Notes: generated by a model from the letters alone, not told the origin. A stretch of DNA of 64,000 bases from Planctomycetota bacterium (GCA_963204915.1 CAUJHS010000018.1:62001-126000), one strand, 5' to 3'; shown: positions 8,912-18,647, counted from the first letter of the stretch. Translations and numbers: made by a program.

Positions 8912-10407
8912 GCCAGAATTTCCTTAATCACATGGCCGTGATCGATGTCGAGACGTTTGCGGCCAGGAACTTCCAAGCGGCGATTGTCCAGACCGAGCAG
9001 ATACAAGACCGTGGCGTGCAGGTCGGTGACGTAGTGGCCCTCGCCCAGGGCGTGGTAACCGAGTTCATCGGTAGCGCCGTGGACGTGACCCCGTTTCAGG
9101 CCCGCGCCCGCCATCCAGACCGTGAACCCGTTCGGGTGATGATCGCGACCGGTATTGCCGCCGCCCCGAAGCTCTAAACCGGGGGTGCGGCCGAACTCCG
9201 TGCCGAAGACAACGACGACATCGTCGAGGAGCCCACGCTGCTTCAAGTCCTGAATCAGACCGGCGACGGGTCGATCTACCGACGCGCACAGCCGGGTGTG
9301 ATTGTCCTTGAGCTGCTGGTGCGAGTCCCAGGAACCGTACGGAGAAGGAAAGACCTGCACAAACCGGACGCCGCGCTCGACCAGCCGCCGTGCGGCCAGC
9401 AGATGCTGACCTGCAACCTTCGTGGCGTCGTTGTCGAGCCCGTACAGATTCTTCGTGGCCCCGGTCTCCTGGGCGAGGTCGATCGCCTCGGGCACGGCGG
9501 CCTGCATGCGAAAGGCCAGTTCGTAAGACCGGATGCGCGCCCGCAGCGCTTGATCTTCGGGGTACTCCACTGCCGCCAGTTCGTTCAGTCGGCCAATCGT
9601 CTCATACTCCTGCTGTTGCTGCGGGAGCGTTTGACCGGCGTGTCGTTGCGCGAATGGCAAGGGGTTCGCCGGATCGAGAGACAGCGGAATGCCCGTGTAC
9701 TGCGGTCCCAGGTAGAAAGCGTCAATCGAATCGCGCGTGTCCGACCGCGTCGGTCCGCCCAAGACGACGAACTCCGGCAAGTTGTCGTTCAGCGTTCCCA
9801 GCCCGTAACTGGCCCAGGCGCCAATGCTCGGCTGGGTCTCGTCGAGCTTGTGCCGTCCGGTGTGGAACTGGTTCTCGGCGGCGTGGTCGTTGTCTGTCGT
9901 CCACATATTGCGAATGAAGCAGAGGTCGTCGACCTGCTTCGCCAGGTGCGGCCACCAGTCGGTAACCTCAATCCCGCTTTGGCCGTGCGGTTGATAGCCG
10001 ACCTGCATGGGGAAAATGGTCGGGTAGACATCGCGGATGTTGATCTCCTCCGACGGGACCGACCGGAACCGCTTCTTGTGCAGCGGGGAATTGACCGGGT
10101 TCTCGAACGGTGTCTTGTCGAACGTCATCCCGGCGTACTGGTTGAGCGCCGGCTTGGGGTCGAACGTCTCCATGTGGCTGTAGCCGCCCGACAGGAAGAT
10201 CCAGATCACCGACTTGGCCCTTGGCGTGAAGTGCGTCACGGCGGCGGAACCCGCCGGCGTTGTCTCGGCCGCGCGCACCATTCCATCCTTCGCCAGCATC
10301 GCCCCCAGCGTCATGCCGGTCATACCCATGCCAAGGTCCGACAGGAAAGCGCGCCGATGGAGCCGTCGACTCATACCGCCGCGCGGATCGGGTGAAAATG
10401 AATTCAT
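8908..10407 (-). CDS. DUF1501 family protein with Tat signal
   Basis: This protein is 499 residues from ATG 10407, chosen because GGAG lies 8 bases upstream and the twin-arginine signal (RRAFLSDLGMGMTG) then sits near the N-terminus. DUF1501 proteins have an alkaline-phosphatase/sulfatase-like fold. Here the start of the domain is visible as WIFLSGGYSHMETFDPKP, with further conserved parts DNDHAAENQFHTGRH, FGTEFGRTP and DHHPNGF. Export in folded state suggests a bound cofactor or metal. It is immediately upstream of, and overlaps by 4 bp, the DUF1549/DUF1553 gene. The substrate is unknown for the family. Confidence 0.93.
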   Translation of the reverse strand: MNSFSPDPRGGMSRRLHRRAFLSDLGMGMTGMTLGAMLAKDGMVRAAETTPAGSAAVTHFTPRAKSVIWIFLSGGYSHMETFDPKPALNQYAGMTFDKTPFENPVNSPLHKKRFRSVPSEEINIRDVYPTIFPMQVGYQPHGQSGIEVTDWWPHLAKQVDDLCFIRNMWTTDNDHAAENQFHTGRHKLDETQPSIGAWASYGLGTLNDNLPEFVVLGGPTRSDTRDSIDAFYLGPQYTGIPLSLDPANPLPFAQRHAGQTLPQQQQEYETIGRLNELAAVEYPEDQALRARIRSYELAFRMQAAVPEAIDLAQETGATKNLYGLDNDATKVAGQHLLAARRLVERGVRFVQVFPSPYGSWDSHQQLKDNHTRLCASVDRPVAGLIQDLKQRGLLDDVVVVFGTEFGRTPGLELRGGGNTGRDHHPNGFTVWMAGAGLKRGHVHGATDELGYHALGEGHYVTDLHATVLYLLGLDNRRLEVPGRKRLDIDHGHVIKEILA

Positions 10408-10659
10408 CGAAGGGACTCCGAACGTCTCAGGCCAATGGTGTCGTCTGCACCACAATGACGGTGCGCGGCGGTTTCCGAAAGACGGCCAACGAATCCAGGT
10501 GATTGTCGTCGATAGCCGCGTCGTCGGACATCAGGCGCACCCTCCCGTCGCCTTCGCAAAAAGGAAGCGAGCGAATTCCGTTTGTGAGAAGCATCGTCGC
10601 CTCGCGTTCAATCCTCGCTCTGCGACGAATGGGTCGTTCTCCTTGGAAGACGATGATCG

Positions 10660-11877
10660 CTATTCCTTCGCCTCGCGCAGGCTCGCACCCGCGACGGGCT
10701 GCCAGTGACCGTGCATCGCGCAGTGGCCGGCGGGGACGTTGGTGATCGGTCGAGTCTCCTGACCGTCGGTCGTGGCCACATAGAGTTGCATCGTACCGGT
10801 GCGGTCCGAGCCGAACAGAATCCGCTTCCCATCGGGCGCAACGGCCGGGTGGTAGTGACGTGTTCCCGGCTTCGACTTCGTCAGTTGGGTTACCTCGCCG
10901 TCCAGGTCGACGCGCATCAGCTCAATGCTCTCCTCCACCTGCGCGGTGTAAAACAGATGGCGGCCATCCACGGACCAGACCGGAAGATCGCTGCTTGCGC
11001 TATGAAAGTCGGGATGCGCCAAGACTTCCACAACGCCGGAGTATCCGCCTCGGTCGGCGAGTTGCTTCAGACCGCTGCCGTCCTTTTTCACGATGTGCGG
11101 GTGGCAGTTGTAGTGTTCGCCGGAGACAAAGAGGATCCACTCGCCGTCGGGTGACCAGCGGGGGCCGAAATTGAACGCGTTGCCGGTTTCGATCCGCCGT
11201 TTGTCGCGGCCCTCGGTGTTCGAAACATAGATCTGGTAATTCTCGTGGTAGCAGATTTGTTTGCCGTCGGGCGATGCCGAGTAGCCGTAAGCAAAGCCGC
11301 CGCCTGACCCAGAGACATCGCGCTTGTTGCGGCCGTCGCGGTCCATCAAATAGGGCTTCGAGACTCCGTGGATCAGCGGAGTGAAGCCGTAGCCGCTTCC
11401 GTCCGGCAGGAAGAACAGGCCCGTATTGTAGATGCTGACGCGCTCGACCGCGGTCAGATTGGCGACGGCCCCCGTGGCGTGATCGAAAAGGCAAGTGTCG
11501 ACCAGCCAGCCCTCCGTCATGCGGAAGGTTTTGTGTTCCCGCTCCCACGCGGCGTTTTCAGGGCTTTCCCACAGACTCAGGATGACGGCCTGCGTACCGT
11601 CGGGCGACCACCCGGCAAATTGCGTCCACGCGTGTTCTTGCTTCGTCAATTCCTCCGCCAGCACCTTGCGCCCGGCGCCGTCGGCCTGGACCACGCAGGC
11701 TCGCTGTGTCTTCCAATTCAAGAATTGCCCGCCCTTGAGATCATTGCGGCCTTCCGTGTAGCCGATGAGCAAAACGGGAGGCGGTTCGCTGGATTGCGCT
11801 TTGCCGACAAGCAGGCCAAGGCAACAGCAGGCGTAGAATGTCCAGGTTCGCGCGGGCGCCCAATCCGAGGTTTCCAT
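10660..11877 (-). CDS. Secreted PD40/TolB-like beta-propeller protein
   Basis: This protein is 405 residues from ATG 11877, which has AGGGAGA 6-12 bases upstream and starts a signal peptide (hydrophobic run FYACCCLGLLVG). The frame remains open further 5' but runs through a palindromic repeat there, so a longer start is unlikely. At least five PD40-type blades are visible, each with an S/A-PDG core: WSPDGTQAVIL, ASPDGKQICY, WSPDGEWILF, WSVDGRHLFY and APDGKRILFG. Such propellers bind carbohydrate or protein ligands, and the HPH and GEHYNCH residues resemble oligogalacturonate-lyase-like propellers. It lies 252 bp upstream of the DUF1501 gene on the same strand. Confidence 0.85.
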   Translation of the reverse strand: METSDWAPARTWTFYACCCLGLLVGKAQSSEPPPVLLIGYTEGRNDLKGGQFLNWKTQRACVVQADGAGRKVLAEELTKQEHAWTQFAGWSPDGTQAVILSLWESPENAAWEREHKTFRMTEGWLVDTCLFDHATGAVANLTAVERVSIYNTGLFFLPDGSGYGFTPLIHGVSKPYLMDRDGRNKRDVSGSGGGFAYGYSASPDGKQICYHENYQIYVSNTEGRDKRRIETGNAFNFGPRWSPDGEWILFVSGEHYNCHPHIVKKDGSGLKQLADRGGYSGVVEVLAHPDFHSASSDLPVWSVDGRHLFYTAQVEESIELMRVDLDGEVTQLTKSKPGTRHYHPAVAPDGKRILFGSDRTGTMQLYVATTDGQETRPITNVPAGHCAMHGHWQPVAGASLREAKE

Positions 11878-12052
11878 CGAGTTCTCCCTGGCTTCCGGTG
11901 ATCTCGGATTCCGCAGCGAGCGGAACTTCTCGCCGCGCATCGACCGCGCCACAACCCGCACATCGTGCAACAGGCCACGGCAATACGCATCGTGCCGATA
12001 GAATAGTCCAGCCCCCAGAATCCGAGTATCAGGGATCTTCGATTTTACAGAA

Positions 12053-12115
12053 ATGTAAGGCGGGCTGTGCCCACCAGCCCACATGCAGTTATGGTGCGCA
12101 CAGCCCGCCTTACAT
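12053..12115. repeat. Perfect 18-bp inverted repeat between two minus-strand genes
   Basis: The arms ATGTAAGGCGGGCTGTGC (12053-12070) and its exact complement (12098-12115) flank a 27-bp loop. It sits in the 303-bp spacer between the glycosylphosphotransferase gene and the propeller gene. There is no T-tract. The unit resembles interspersed palindromes seen in planctomycete spacers and probably explains the misleading open frame 5' of the propeller gene. I see no other feature in 11878-12180. Confidence 0.75.
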
Positions 12116-12180
12116 CTAACACGACGTTCGACGCCCGACGCTCCGCTTGGCTTGCCGGGCCGGGGCGTAGGACGTTTTTG

Positions 12181-13587
12181 TTAATAGGCGTTGTGGCCGC
12201 GGAGGACGACGAGCGGGGTTTGCAGGAGGATTTTGATGTCGAGCCAGAGCGACCATTCGCGAATGTATTCGTGGTCGCACTCGATGCGGCGTTGCATTTT
12301 TTCCAGGGTGTCGGTTTCGCCGCGCCAGCCCCGCACCGCTGCCAGGCCGGTCATGCCGGGTTTGACCTTGTGCCGCAACATGTAGCCCGAGATCAACTTG
12401 CGGTACTGTTCGTTGTGGGCCGAAGCGTGCGGCCGCGGACCAACCAGCGACATGGTGCCCGCCAGCACGTTGAACAACTGGGGCAACTCATCGAGCGACG
12501 TCTTTCGCAGGAAGGCGCCAATCGGCGTAATGCGCTGGTCGTTCTTGGTGGCTTGCGTGACTTGCGGTCCGTCCTCGCACACGGTCATGGTGCGGAATTT
12601 CCACACGCGGAACTCCTCGCCGTTCATGCCGTAGCGACGCTGCCGGAAAAACGCCGGGCCGCGCGAAGTCGCCTTGATCAGCAAGGCGATCACGGCGATG
12701 GGGAGGGCCAAGATCGCCAGCAGCGCCCAACCAACGAGCAAATCAAACGACCGTTTGAGCAAGCCATCGGCGCCGTAGAGCGGAGTTTCATAAACGCTGA
12801 CGGCCGGAAGCCCGCCGATGCTGGTCCAGCGCGAATGCAGCAACTGGAACACAAAGAAATCGGGCACCAGATAAACCGAAGCGGTGGTATCGCCCAGGGC
12901 TTGCAGCACGCCGCGAATGCGCTCTTCGGCCCGCAGCGGAAAGACCACGTAAATACGGTCGACCGCGCCGGCCCGGGCCTGGGCCACCAGTTCGTCGATC
13001 GTACCCAGTCGGGCGCCAACGTCCGCTGGCACGGGCCGGGTGCGGTCTTCATTGCGGTCGTCAAAGAAGCCAACCAGCCGCAGCCCCAAACCGGGAGTTT
13101 GTTCAATGTTCCGGGCCAGTTGTACGCCCAAGTCATTCACGCCGACAATGGCGTAGCGGCGAAGATTCCAGCCTTGCGCGCGCATCACAGCCACGATGCG
13201 GCGCAACACGAAACGATGCACCGCCATGAACGTGGGGGCCAGAACGAACCACACGCAAAAACCCATGCGGCCGGCCAGCTCTGTGTAGCGTGTCAGGAAG
13301 GCGAACAGCAACAAGACCAAGACCGTCGCCGACCAGGTGGCGGCCATACAAGCGGCTTCGCGTATACCTTCCACGCCGCGCCAACTGCGGTACAGGCTGG
13401 TGATCGCGCCCAGCGCGTAGAAAGCCAAAACAGCCGTCATTCCTGCGGCCGCGAGCAGGACCGTGTCAATTGGCAAGAGCGGCGTGACCGCCAACAGCGC
13501 CAGCGCAATGCAACCGGCGTCGGCCACGCGCCGCCACATGTCCAACAGAGAGCCCGAAGGACGAACCGCGTAATGTAAGGCAGACAT
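12181..13587 (-). CDS. Polyprenyl glycosylphosphotransferase (undecaprenyl-phosphate sugar transferase)
   Basis: This 468-residue membrane enzyme probably loads the first sugar-1-phosphate onto undecaprenyl phosphate for exopolysaccharide synthesis. It has four or five N-terminal membrane segments up to about residue 130, then a nucleotide-binding CoA-binding-like domain (YAIVGVNDLG, VGFFDDRN), a further membrane-associated segment, and the C-terminal bacterial sugar-transferase domain. The latter shows KRSFDLLVG, FRQRRYG, KFRTM, TSLDELPQL, SLVGPRPH and KPGMTGLAAV. Length and order match the WcaJ/WbaP-like class. It stands alone here, without other polysaccharide genes except the sulfatase upstream. 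Confidence 0.93.
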   Translation of the reverse strand: MSALHYAVRPSGSLLDMWRRVADAGCIALALLAVTPLLPIDTVLLAAAGMTAVLAFYALGAITSLYRSWRGVEGIREAACMAATWSATVLVLLLFAFLTRYTELAGRMGFCVWFVLAPTFMAVHRFVLRRIVAVMRAQGWNLRRYAIVGVNDLGVQLARNIEQTPGLGLRLVGFFDDRNEDRTRPVPADVGARLGTIDELVAQARAGAVDRIYVVFPLRAEERIRGVLQALGDTTASVYLVPDFFVFQLLHSRWTSIGGLPAVSVYETPLYGADGLLKRSFDLLVGWALLAILALPIAVIALLIKATSRGPAFFRQRRYGMNGEEFRVWKFRTMTVCEDGPQVTQATKNDQRITPIGAFLRKTSLDELPQLFNVLAGTMSLVGPRPHASAHNEQYRKLISGYMLRHKVKPGMTGLAAVRGWRGETDTLEKMQRRIECDHEYIREWSLWLDIKILLQTPLVVLRGHNAY

Positions 13588-13823
13588 CGCCGAAGCCCCA
13601 ATCTGCGTGACTCTGTAAAGTGGATGTTTCTCAACTTTAGGTTACGCCTTGGGGGTGTGGGCGTAGCTCTCGCATGGCGCGTGCGGCAGAAAAACCGCTA
13701 CAAGTGCTCCTATTGGCAGCCAGGCAGGCCAAGCGCGCTGCGGCAACTCTCGCCTACGGTTTGCGCCTTGGCAGATTTTCGTTTCCAGGTTTTCCGTAAC
13801 TACGTCTTCCGTGGCTAGCTCTT

Positions 13824-13914
13824 CCGTTTAACCGCTTCCCACCGGGAAGCGCGTTGCTGCCGACCGCGCGAGACATAGCGCCGACGCGCTCCCCGCTGGG
13901 GAGCGGTTAAACGG
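13824..13914. repeat. 28-bp imperfect inverted repeat in a 472-bp spacer
   Basis: Arms 13824-13851 and 13887-13914 pair with about four mismatches; both include CCGTTTAACCGCT in complementary orientation. The loop is 35 bp. It lies between the sulfatase 3' end and the glycosylphosphotransferase start. It could be a factor-independent hairpin without a U-tract or an interspersed palindrome. I see no gene in 13588-14059. Confidence 0.65.
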
Positions 13915-14059
13915 GGGCGAAAGTCGATCACCCAACCTGCCGCCGGCGCGCACTCAGCGCTAGGAAACGAGTTCACCTTACGTAATACCAAAAAGACCGG
14001 CTCAAATTTGGACGCCAAACGTGGGAGTCCTGCCTTGAGGCCGTGGTTGTCCTACGGCG

Positions 14060-15505
14060 TCAAATACTGCCCGGCGGTCGCACGCCTTGGCCTTTTTGGC
14101 TGGTGCGCGAGTCGCCTAGTTCTTCACGCATGGCGTTGGCCAGGTTTTGTAAACGCTGCACGACTTCGGGATTCTGGGCGGCGACGTTATTCCGCTCGCC
14201 CACGTCGCTTTCCAAATCGTACAACTCCAGGCCGCACCGCTGGTTGGTGTAGCCGCCAGGACGGCCGTCTTGTCCGGCTGGGCCGGTCAGGCTGCGATAA
14301 TCATGGGGAAAGTGCAGCTTCCACCGGCCGCTGCGCACCGCTTGCAGTTCGTTGCCCCAGTAGTAATAGTACGCCTCGTGGGGGGAACGCGCATCCGGCT
14401 GGCCCGACAACACCGGCCAGGCGTTGGCGCCGTCGATCTTTCGCTCGGGCAAGGGCTCTCCGGTCAGCAAGGGTTCTCCGGCCAAATGGGCGAAGGTGGG
14501 CAGAAGGTCAATCGTGGCGGCCACTTCCGCACTTTCGCTTCCGGCCCGAACGTGGCCGGGCCACCGTACGATGCAAGGCACGCGCACGCCCCCTTCCCAG
14601 GCGGTTCCCTTTCCTTCCCGCAGCGGACCGGCCGACCCCGCGTGATTGCCGTAAGAAAGCCACGGGCCATTGTCCGAGGTGAACAGCACGAGCGTGTTTT
14701 CGTCCAACCCGGTGCGCTGGAGCGCGTCGAGAATTTGCCCCACGCTCCAGTCGATCTCTTGAATCACGTCGCCATACCGCCCCTGTTTCGACTTGCCTTG
14801 AAAATTTTCGGAAACGAACAACGGCACATGCGGCATGGCGTGCGCCACATACAAAAAGAACGGCGTGTCGCGGTTCGCTTCAATGAAGTTGACGGCCCGC
14901 TCGGCGTACCAGGTGGTCAGTTGCGTTTGGTCGGGGTTCAATTCGATCACGTCGTTGCCGGCGATGAGCGGAAGCGGCGGATAGTCGCGGCCATTCGTGG
15001 GGTGGTTCGGCCACATGTCGTTCGAGTAGGGCAAGCCGAAGTAATCGTCAAAGCCGTGTTGCAGCGGCAGGAATTCATGCTGATGTCCCATGTGCCACTT
15101 GCCATACATGGCCGTGGCGTAGCCGCGCTGCTGGAGCACTTCGGCGAGGGTCATTTCGTCGGGATGAATTCCGTGCCTGGCTTGCGGTCCCGGCGCTCCG
15201 AGCATGCCAATCCGATTCGGATAACACCCCGTCAGCAGTGCCGCCCGGGAAGCGCCGCACACCGCCTGAGCCACATAAAAACTCGTCAGCCGGTTTCCTT
15301 CCCGCGCCATGCGATCCAGGTTCGGCGTGACGATGTTCTTGGCGCCGTAGCAACCCAGGTCGCCGTAGCCCAAATCATCGGCGAAGACGATCACAAAATT
15401 CGGCGGCCGGTCTTCGGCCGAATGCGCCGAACCGGCGCCTTGCGCCAAGACTGCCAAACCCGCCAGAACGTTGAGGAAGACAATTCGCCAGGATCGCCTC
15501 ACCAT
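14060..15505 (-). CDS. Secreted arylsulfatase, cysteine type
   Basis: This 481-residue enzyme should hydrolyse sulfate esters, probably from algal or host polysaccharides, outside the cytoplasm. A signal peptide covers residues 1-30. Metal-binding DD is at 43-44. The formylglycine site is CGASR with cysteine 83, which must be oxidised by a formylglycine-generating enzyme; alanine replaces the commoner proline of CxPxR, an accepted variant. GKWHMG, MPHVPLF, FTSDNG and a basic site near the end complete the family pattern. No maturase gene is in this window. Substrate not deducible. Confidence 0.94.
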   Translation of the reverse strand: MVRRSWRIVFLNVLAGLAVLAQGAGSAHSAEDRPPNFVIVFADDLGYGDLGCYGAKNIVTPNLDRMAREGNRLTSFYVAQAVCGASRAALLTGCYPNRIGMLGAPGPQARHGIHPDEMTLAEVLQQRGYATAMYGKWHMGHQHEFLPLQHGFDDYFGLPYSNDMWPNHPTNGRDYPPLPLIAGNDVIELNPDQTQLTTWYAERAVNFIEANRDTPFFLYVAHAMPHVPLFVSENFQGKSKQGRYGDVIQEIDWSVGQILDALQRTGLDENTLVLFTSDNGPWLSYGNHAGSAGPLREGKGTAWEGGVRVPCIVRWPGHVRAGSESAEVAATIDLLPTFAHLAGEPLLTGEPLPERKIDGANAWPVLSGQPDARSPHEAYYYYWGNELQAVRSGRWKLHFPHDYRSLTGPAGQDGRPGGYTNQRCGLELYDLESDVGERNNVAAQNPEVVQRLQNLANAMREELGDSRTSQKGQGVRPPGSI

Positions 15506-15744
15506 GATGCACCCCTTGCGTGGTCAAGAACCAAGTTGCGACCTAGTATGCCCGCGAGAGCAAAGGCCGTCAAACCGCGGCGACGTCGTTCCGGCCACGC
15601 GCCCGGCGGGGGGCGAATAAAATTTTTTCAAAAAAAACTTACGTCGAAAGCCCGTGACTCCTGATTCGCAAAGAACGCGTCGATTGACGATGAATTGTGA
15701 ATTTTTATTCCACGAGGAATTGACGTAAGTCGTTCCGATGCCGG

Positions 15745-15805
15745 CACGGAAGGCGCAAGATCCGCGCGTTTTCTCTTGAACTGTACATTTGTTCGGTATA
15801 ATAAA
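15745..15805 (+). promoter_or_regulatory. Candidate sigma-70 promoter with GAAC...GTTC inverted repeat
   Basis: TTGAAC is followed after a 15-bp spacer by TATAAT, and the spacer holds GAAC-9-GTTC (GAACTGTACATTTGTTC). It points toward the Cys-rich mini-ORF and VOC gene. The 15-bp spacing is short, so the -35 call is weaker than the -10. The rest of the roughly 490-bp spacer 15506-15995 holds no recognisable gene. Confidence 0.4.
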
Positions 15806-15995
15806 GACGTGCCCCCGATGTGGGCGCCACGGTGGGAAGGCGCGGCTCCGATACGGCCTCATGACGTGCAGCGTCCTGGCGCGAGCCTTCACACCCTTCG
15901 GGGTGCGATGCGTTTCCCTCCGCTCAATTCCCCCGTTTCCCGCCTGCGCTAAGGAAATTTGGCAGGGAAAAAATCTTTTCAAAAAGGAGCTTTTC

Positions 15996-16049
15996 GTGCT
16001 CATGGGTTGTGGCTACAATCGCCGATGTGTACTTTTGTACACTTGTTAA
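15996..16049 (+). CDS. Candidate 17-residue Cys-rich mini-ORF (possible leader peptide)
   Basis: A strong AAGGAG (15984-15989) lies 6 bases before GTG 15996, which opens a frame reading MLMGCGYNRRCVLLYTC and stops at TAA 16047-16049. Four bases further into the same frame is an ATG at 16002. Three of 17 residues are cysteine. The last codons are also a perfect DNA palindrome, GTGTAC-TTTT-GTACAC (16027-16042). The stop lies 35 bases before the VOC gene ATG. It could be a leader peptide, a small protein, or chance; the ribosome-binding site is the main evidence. Confidence 0.4.
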   Translation: MLMGCGYNRRCVLLYTC

Positions 16050-16084
16050 GCGTCCCATGTTTCCCTTTTTTCAGGAGCCCGTCG

Positions 16085-16558
16085 ATGGTTCAAGCGATTC
16101 CGCAAGGTTATCACTCGGTCACGTGCTATTTGATCGTTCCCAATTCGGTCGAAGCGATGGCGCTGTATCGTCAAGCCTTCGGGGCCGAAGAAGTCATGCG
16201 CATGCCAGGGCCCGACGGCCAAAGCACCATGCATGCCGAAATTCGCGTCGGCGACTCGTTCATCATGCTTTCCGATGAGAACCCGCAATGGGACTCGAAA
16301 AGCCCGAAAACCTTGGGCGGCTCGCCGGTCGGGCTGCACTTGTACGTGGAAGACGCCGACGCGGTGTATCAACAAGCCCTGAAAGCCGGTTGCGCCGAAG
16401 TGATGCCGCCGCAAAATATGTTCTGGGGCGACCGCTACGGCAAAGTGCGTGACCCGTACGGACATCTCTGGAGCATCGCCACACATCAAGAGGATGTTTC
16501 GCCCGAGGAAATGGAGCGCCGCGCCGCCGAAATGTTTTGTGCTTCGGCGGAACAATGA
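16085..16558 (+). CDS. VOC/glyoxalase-fold protein, PhnB-like
   Basis: This 157-residue protein starts at ATG 16085, with AGGAG at 16073-16077. The PhnB/YkcA-like VOC pattern is visible: YLIVPNSVEAMALYRQAFGAEE near residues 13-35, then MHAEIRVGDSFIMLSDE, VGLHLYVEDAD and the C-terminal DPYGHLWSIATH. Such proteins bind a metal or small ligand in a beta-alpha-beta-beta-beta cup, and most are of unknown substrate. The stop codon lies 125 bp before the AcuI-type gene on the same strand, so the two may be co-transcribed. Confidence 0.88.
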   Translation: MVQAIPQGYHSVTCYLIVPNSVEAMALYRQAFGAEEVMRMPGPDGQSTMHAEIRVGDSFIMLSDENPQWDSKSPKTLGGSPVGLHLYVEDADAVYQQALKAGCAEVMPPQNMFWGDRYGKVRDPYGHLWSIATHQEDVSPEEMERRAAEMFCASAEQ

Positions 16559-16683
16559 CCCTTGCGTGCGCTCGTCGCCGCGGCGAAGTACGGCGCAGGA
16601 CCTGTCGGCGATGGGTTCTGTGGTATACTGCCAGCCAATGCCGGGGGCCGCAGTATTCAATTCTCCGCAAAGGACTTGCGCCC

Positions 16684-17685
16684 ATGAGTAGCTTTCAAGC
16701 CCTCCTCGTCCGAAAGACCGAAGGCGGCACGCGCACCGCCGTCGAGAGGATCGAACGCGACGCCTTGCCCGAGGGCGAAGTTCTCGTCGCCGTTGAGTTT
16801 TCGAGCCTGAACTATAAAGATGCGCTCGCCGTGACTGGGCGAGCGCGGGTGATTCGGCGGTTTCCCATGATCGCCGGCATCGACCTCGCCGGAACGGTGC
16901 TGGAGTCCGCCTCGCCGCAGTTCGCGCCCGGAGACCACGTCATCGTCACGGGCTGCGGGTTGGGCGAAGATCACTGGGGCGGCTTTGCCGAATTGGCCCG
17001 CGTTCCGGCGTCCTACTTGACGCGGCTTCCCGCGGGCATGACGACGGCTCAGGCGATGCGGTTGGGCACGGCAGGTTTTACGGCCATGTTGTGCCTGCTG
17101 GCTTTGGAGATGCACGGTTTGTCGCCCAGCGCCGAGGTCGTCGTCACCGGCGCCGGAGGCGGCGTGGGAGGCATTAGCGTGGCGCTATTGGCTTCGTTGG
17201 GGTATCGCCCCGTTGCGGTGACGGGGCGTTCCGCCGAAAGCGACTATTTTCAATCGCTCGGCGCCGCAGCCGTCGTGCCGCGCAGTGAAATTGAGAAAGA
17301 CGCCGATCGGCCCTTGGCCGCCACGCGCTGGCAAGCGGCTATCGACACCGTCGGCAATCGGATGTTGTCGGGGTTGCTCGCCACCATGGCTGAAGGAGGG
17401 GTGATCGCCGCGTGCGGCATGGCCGGAGGAGGCGAACTCCACACCACCATTTATCCCTTCATCATTCGGGGCGTCACGCTCGCGGGCATCGACTCGGTGC
17501 GCTGTCCCGCCGCCAAGCGTGAGGTCGCATGGAATCGCCTCGCGCAACAAACGCCCTGGGAATGCATCGAACCCATGTTCCGCACCGTCGGCCTGAACGA
17601 CGTGGTCAACATCAGCCATCGTCTGTTGGCGGGCGACATTCGCGGCCGTGTGGTCGTGCGCGTGAAGGATCCTCAGAACGAATAG
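16684..17685 (+). CDS. acuI: Acrylyl-CoA reductase / YhdH-type quinone oxidoreductase
   Basis: This 333-residue NADPH-dependent medium-chain reductase matches the AcuI/YhdH family, which reduces acryloyl-CoA to propionyl-CoA. Visible elements are SLNYKDALAVTGR near residue 40, FPMIAGIDLAGTV, the nucleotide-binding GAGGGVGG near 160 and a C-terminal RGRVVVRV ending. No zinc ligands are present, as expected for this branch. The start is ATG 16684, placing the conserved fold at the N-terminus; the frame upstream overlaps the VOC gene. A role in propionate or DMSP-derived acrylate use is inferred from family knowledge only. Confidence 0.88.
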   Translation: MSSFQALLVRKTEGGTRTAVERIERDALPEGEVLVAVEFSSLNYKDALAVTGRARVIRRFPMIAGIDLAGTVLESASPQFAPGDHVIVTGCGLGEDHWGGFAELARVPASYLTRLPAGMTTAQAMRLGTAGFTAMLCLLALEMHGLSPSAEVVVTGAGGGVGGISVALLASLGYRPVAVTGRSAESDYFQSLGAAAVVPRSEIEKDADRPLAATRWQAAIDTVGNRMLSGLLATMAEGGVIAACGMAGGGELHTTIYPFIIRGVTLAGIDSVRCPAAKREVAWNRLAQQTPWECIEPMFRTVGLNDVVNISHRLLAGDIRGRVVVRVKDPQNE

Positions 17686-17710
17686 CGCCGTTCCGCCGTG
17701 AGACCGCGAC

Positions 17711-18556
17711 TTACGAGGCGGAGGGAGCGGCGTCTTTCGCGGCAGGCGCGGGTTTCTCGGCGGCTGGTTTTTCGGCCGCGGGTTTCTCGGCCGGTTGAGC
17801 TTGCGGTTTTTTCGCGGGACGAGGAATCAGGACTAATCGCACCTTCGTCCCCTTGGGGGGCACGCGCTCCGTGAACGACTCGAACAGCAATTGATCGTTC
17901 GATTGCGTGCTTTCGATCGGCAGGTCCATCATGGCGGTGGCGAAGTTCGACAGGCAGATCAAGTCGCCTTCTTCGGCGTAATAGTGTTTTTTGCCGGTTT
18001 CCTCATCGACCCAAAAATCGCTGCCGGCGAAGACCCAGTCTTGCTCCATTTCCTTTTGCGACTTGGTATTGCGGATCCACGTTTGCGCCCGCGCCGTGTG
18101 TTTTTCTCCCTTGTCATCGCGCCATAAAATATGCACATCGACAACCGGCCCTTCGGCGGCGCGGTACTCGGGGGCGAACTGCACGGGGCGTCCCGGCACG
18201 GCGCCGACCGCCAGCAACGCCGCGTGCACCACGTACGCCTTACTGTCCACGGCAATCAGCGACTCATGCTCTTTGGTGCCCTTAGGACAGGCGAACAATT
18301 CCAAGAACCCGTCGCGAAAGGCGATCTCGCCATCGACCACCACGAGCTTGCGCTGCGGATGAATCCACACAGAATCGGTCTTGCTTATCCGCACTAAACC
18401 GGCCTCATCGGGCAAAGCCGTTGATTCTTGCGTGATGGCGCCGGGCGCCGGTTTAGCCGTGCTCGCATCGGGGGCAGGCTCCTGCCCCCGAAGGGCGGAC
18501 GCCGCCAGGCACACCACCATTACACTGGCCGCAACGATCCTTGACCAAAGTTTCAT
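17711..18556 (-). CDS. Secreted YdjY-domain protein with Ala/Pro/Lys-rich tail
   Basis: This 281-residue exported protein has a signal peptide over residues 1-24 and a short low-complexity linker. The YdjY domain runs from about 55 to 245 (VWIHPQRKLVVVDGEI, FACPKGTKEHESLIAVD, AQTWIRN, LICLSNFATA, LPIESTQSND). The tail repeats AEKPAAEKPA. YdjY domains are numerous in planctomycetes and of unknown function, possibly in surface protein assemblies. It converges on the AcuI gene with a 25-bp gap. Confidence 0.85.
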   Translation of the reverse strand: MKLWSRIVAASVMVVCLAASALRGQEPAPDASTAKPAPGAITQESTALPDEAGLVRISKTDSVWIHPQRKLVVVDGEIAFRDGFLELFACPKGTKEHESLIAVDSKAYVVHAALLAVGAVPGRPVQFAPEYRAAEGPVVDVHILWRDDKGEKHTARAQTWIRNTKSQKEMEQDWVFAGSDFWVDEETGKKHYYAEEGDLICLSNFATAMMDLPIESTQSNDQLLFESFTERVPPKGTKVRLVLIPRPAKKPQAQPAEKPAAEKPAAEKPAPAAKDAAPSAS

Positions 18557-18647
18557 AACGAAGCAACCTTATCGAGCGTGCGAGTTTATTGGTACGATAC
18601 CTCTTTCGTTCCGCGGTCATTATATCCGTTTTGCAGGCTGCACGTTG

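Noticed and set aside
11878..12084. Extended N-terminus of the PD40 propeller protein
   Set aside because: The extra codons cross the palindromic repeat at 12053-12115 and give no signal peptide. ATG 11877 has a good ribosome-binding site and signal.
12067..13578. A 503-codon plus-strand open frame
   Set aside because: It is antisense to the glycosylphosphotransferase, whose motifs are unmistakable on the other strand.
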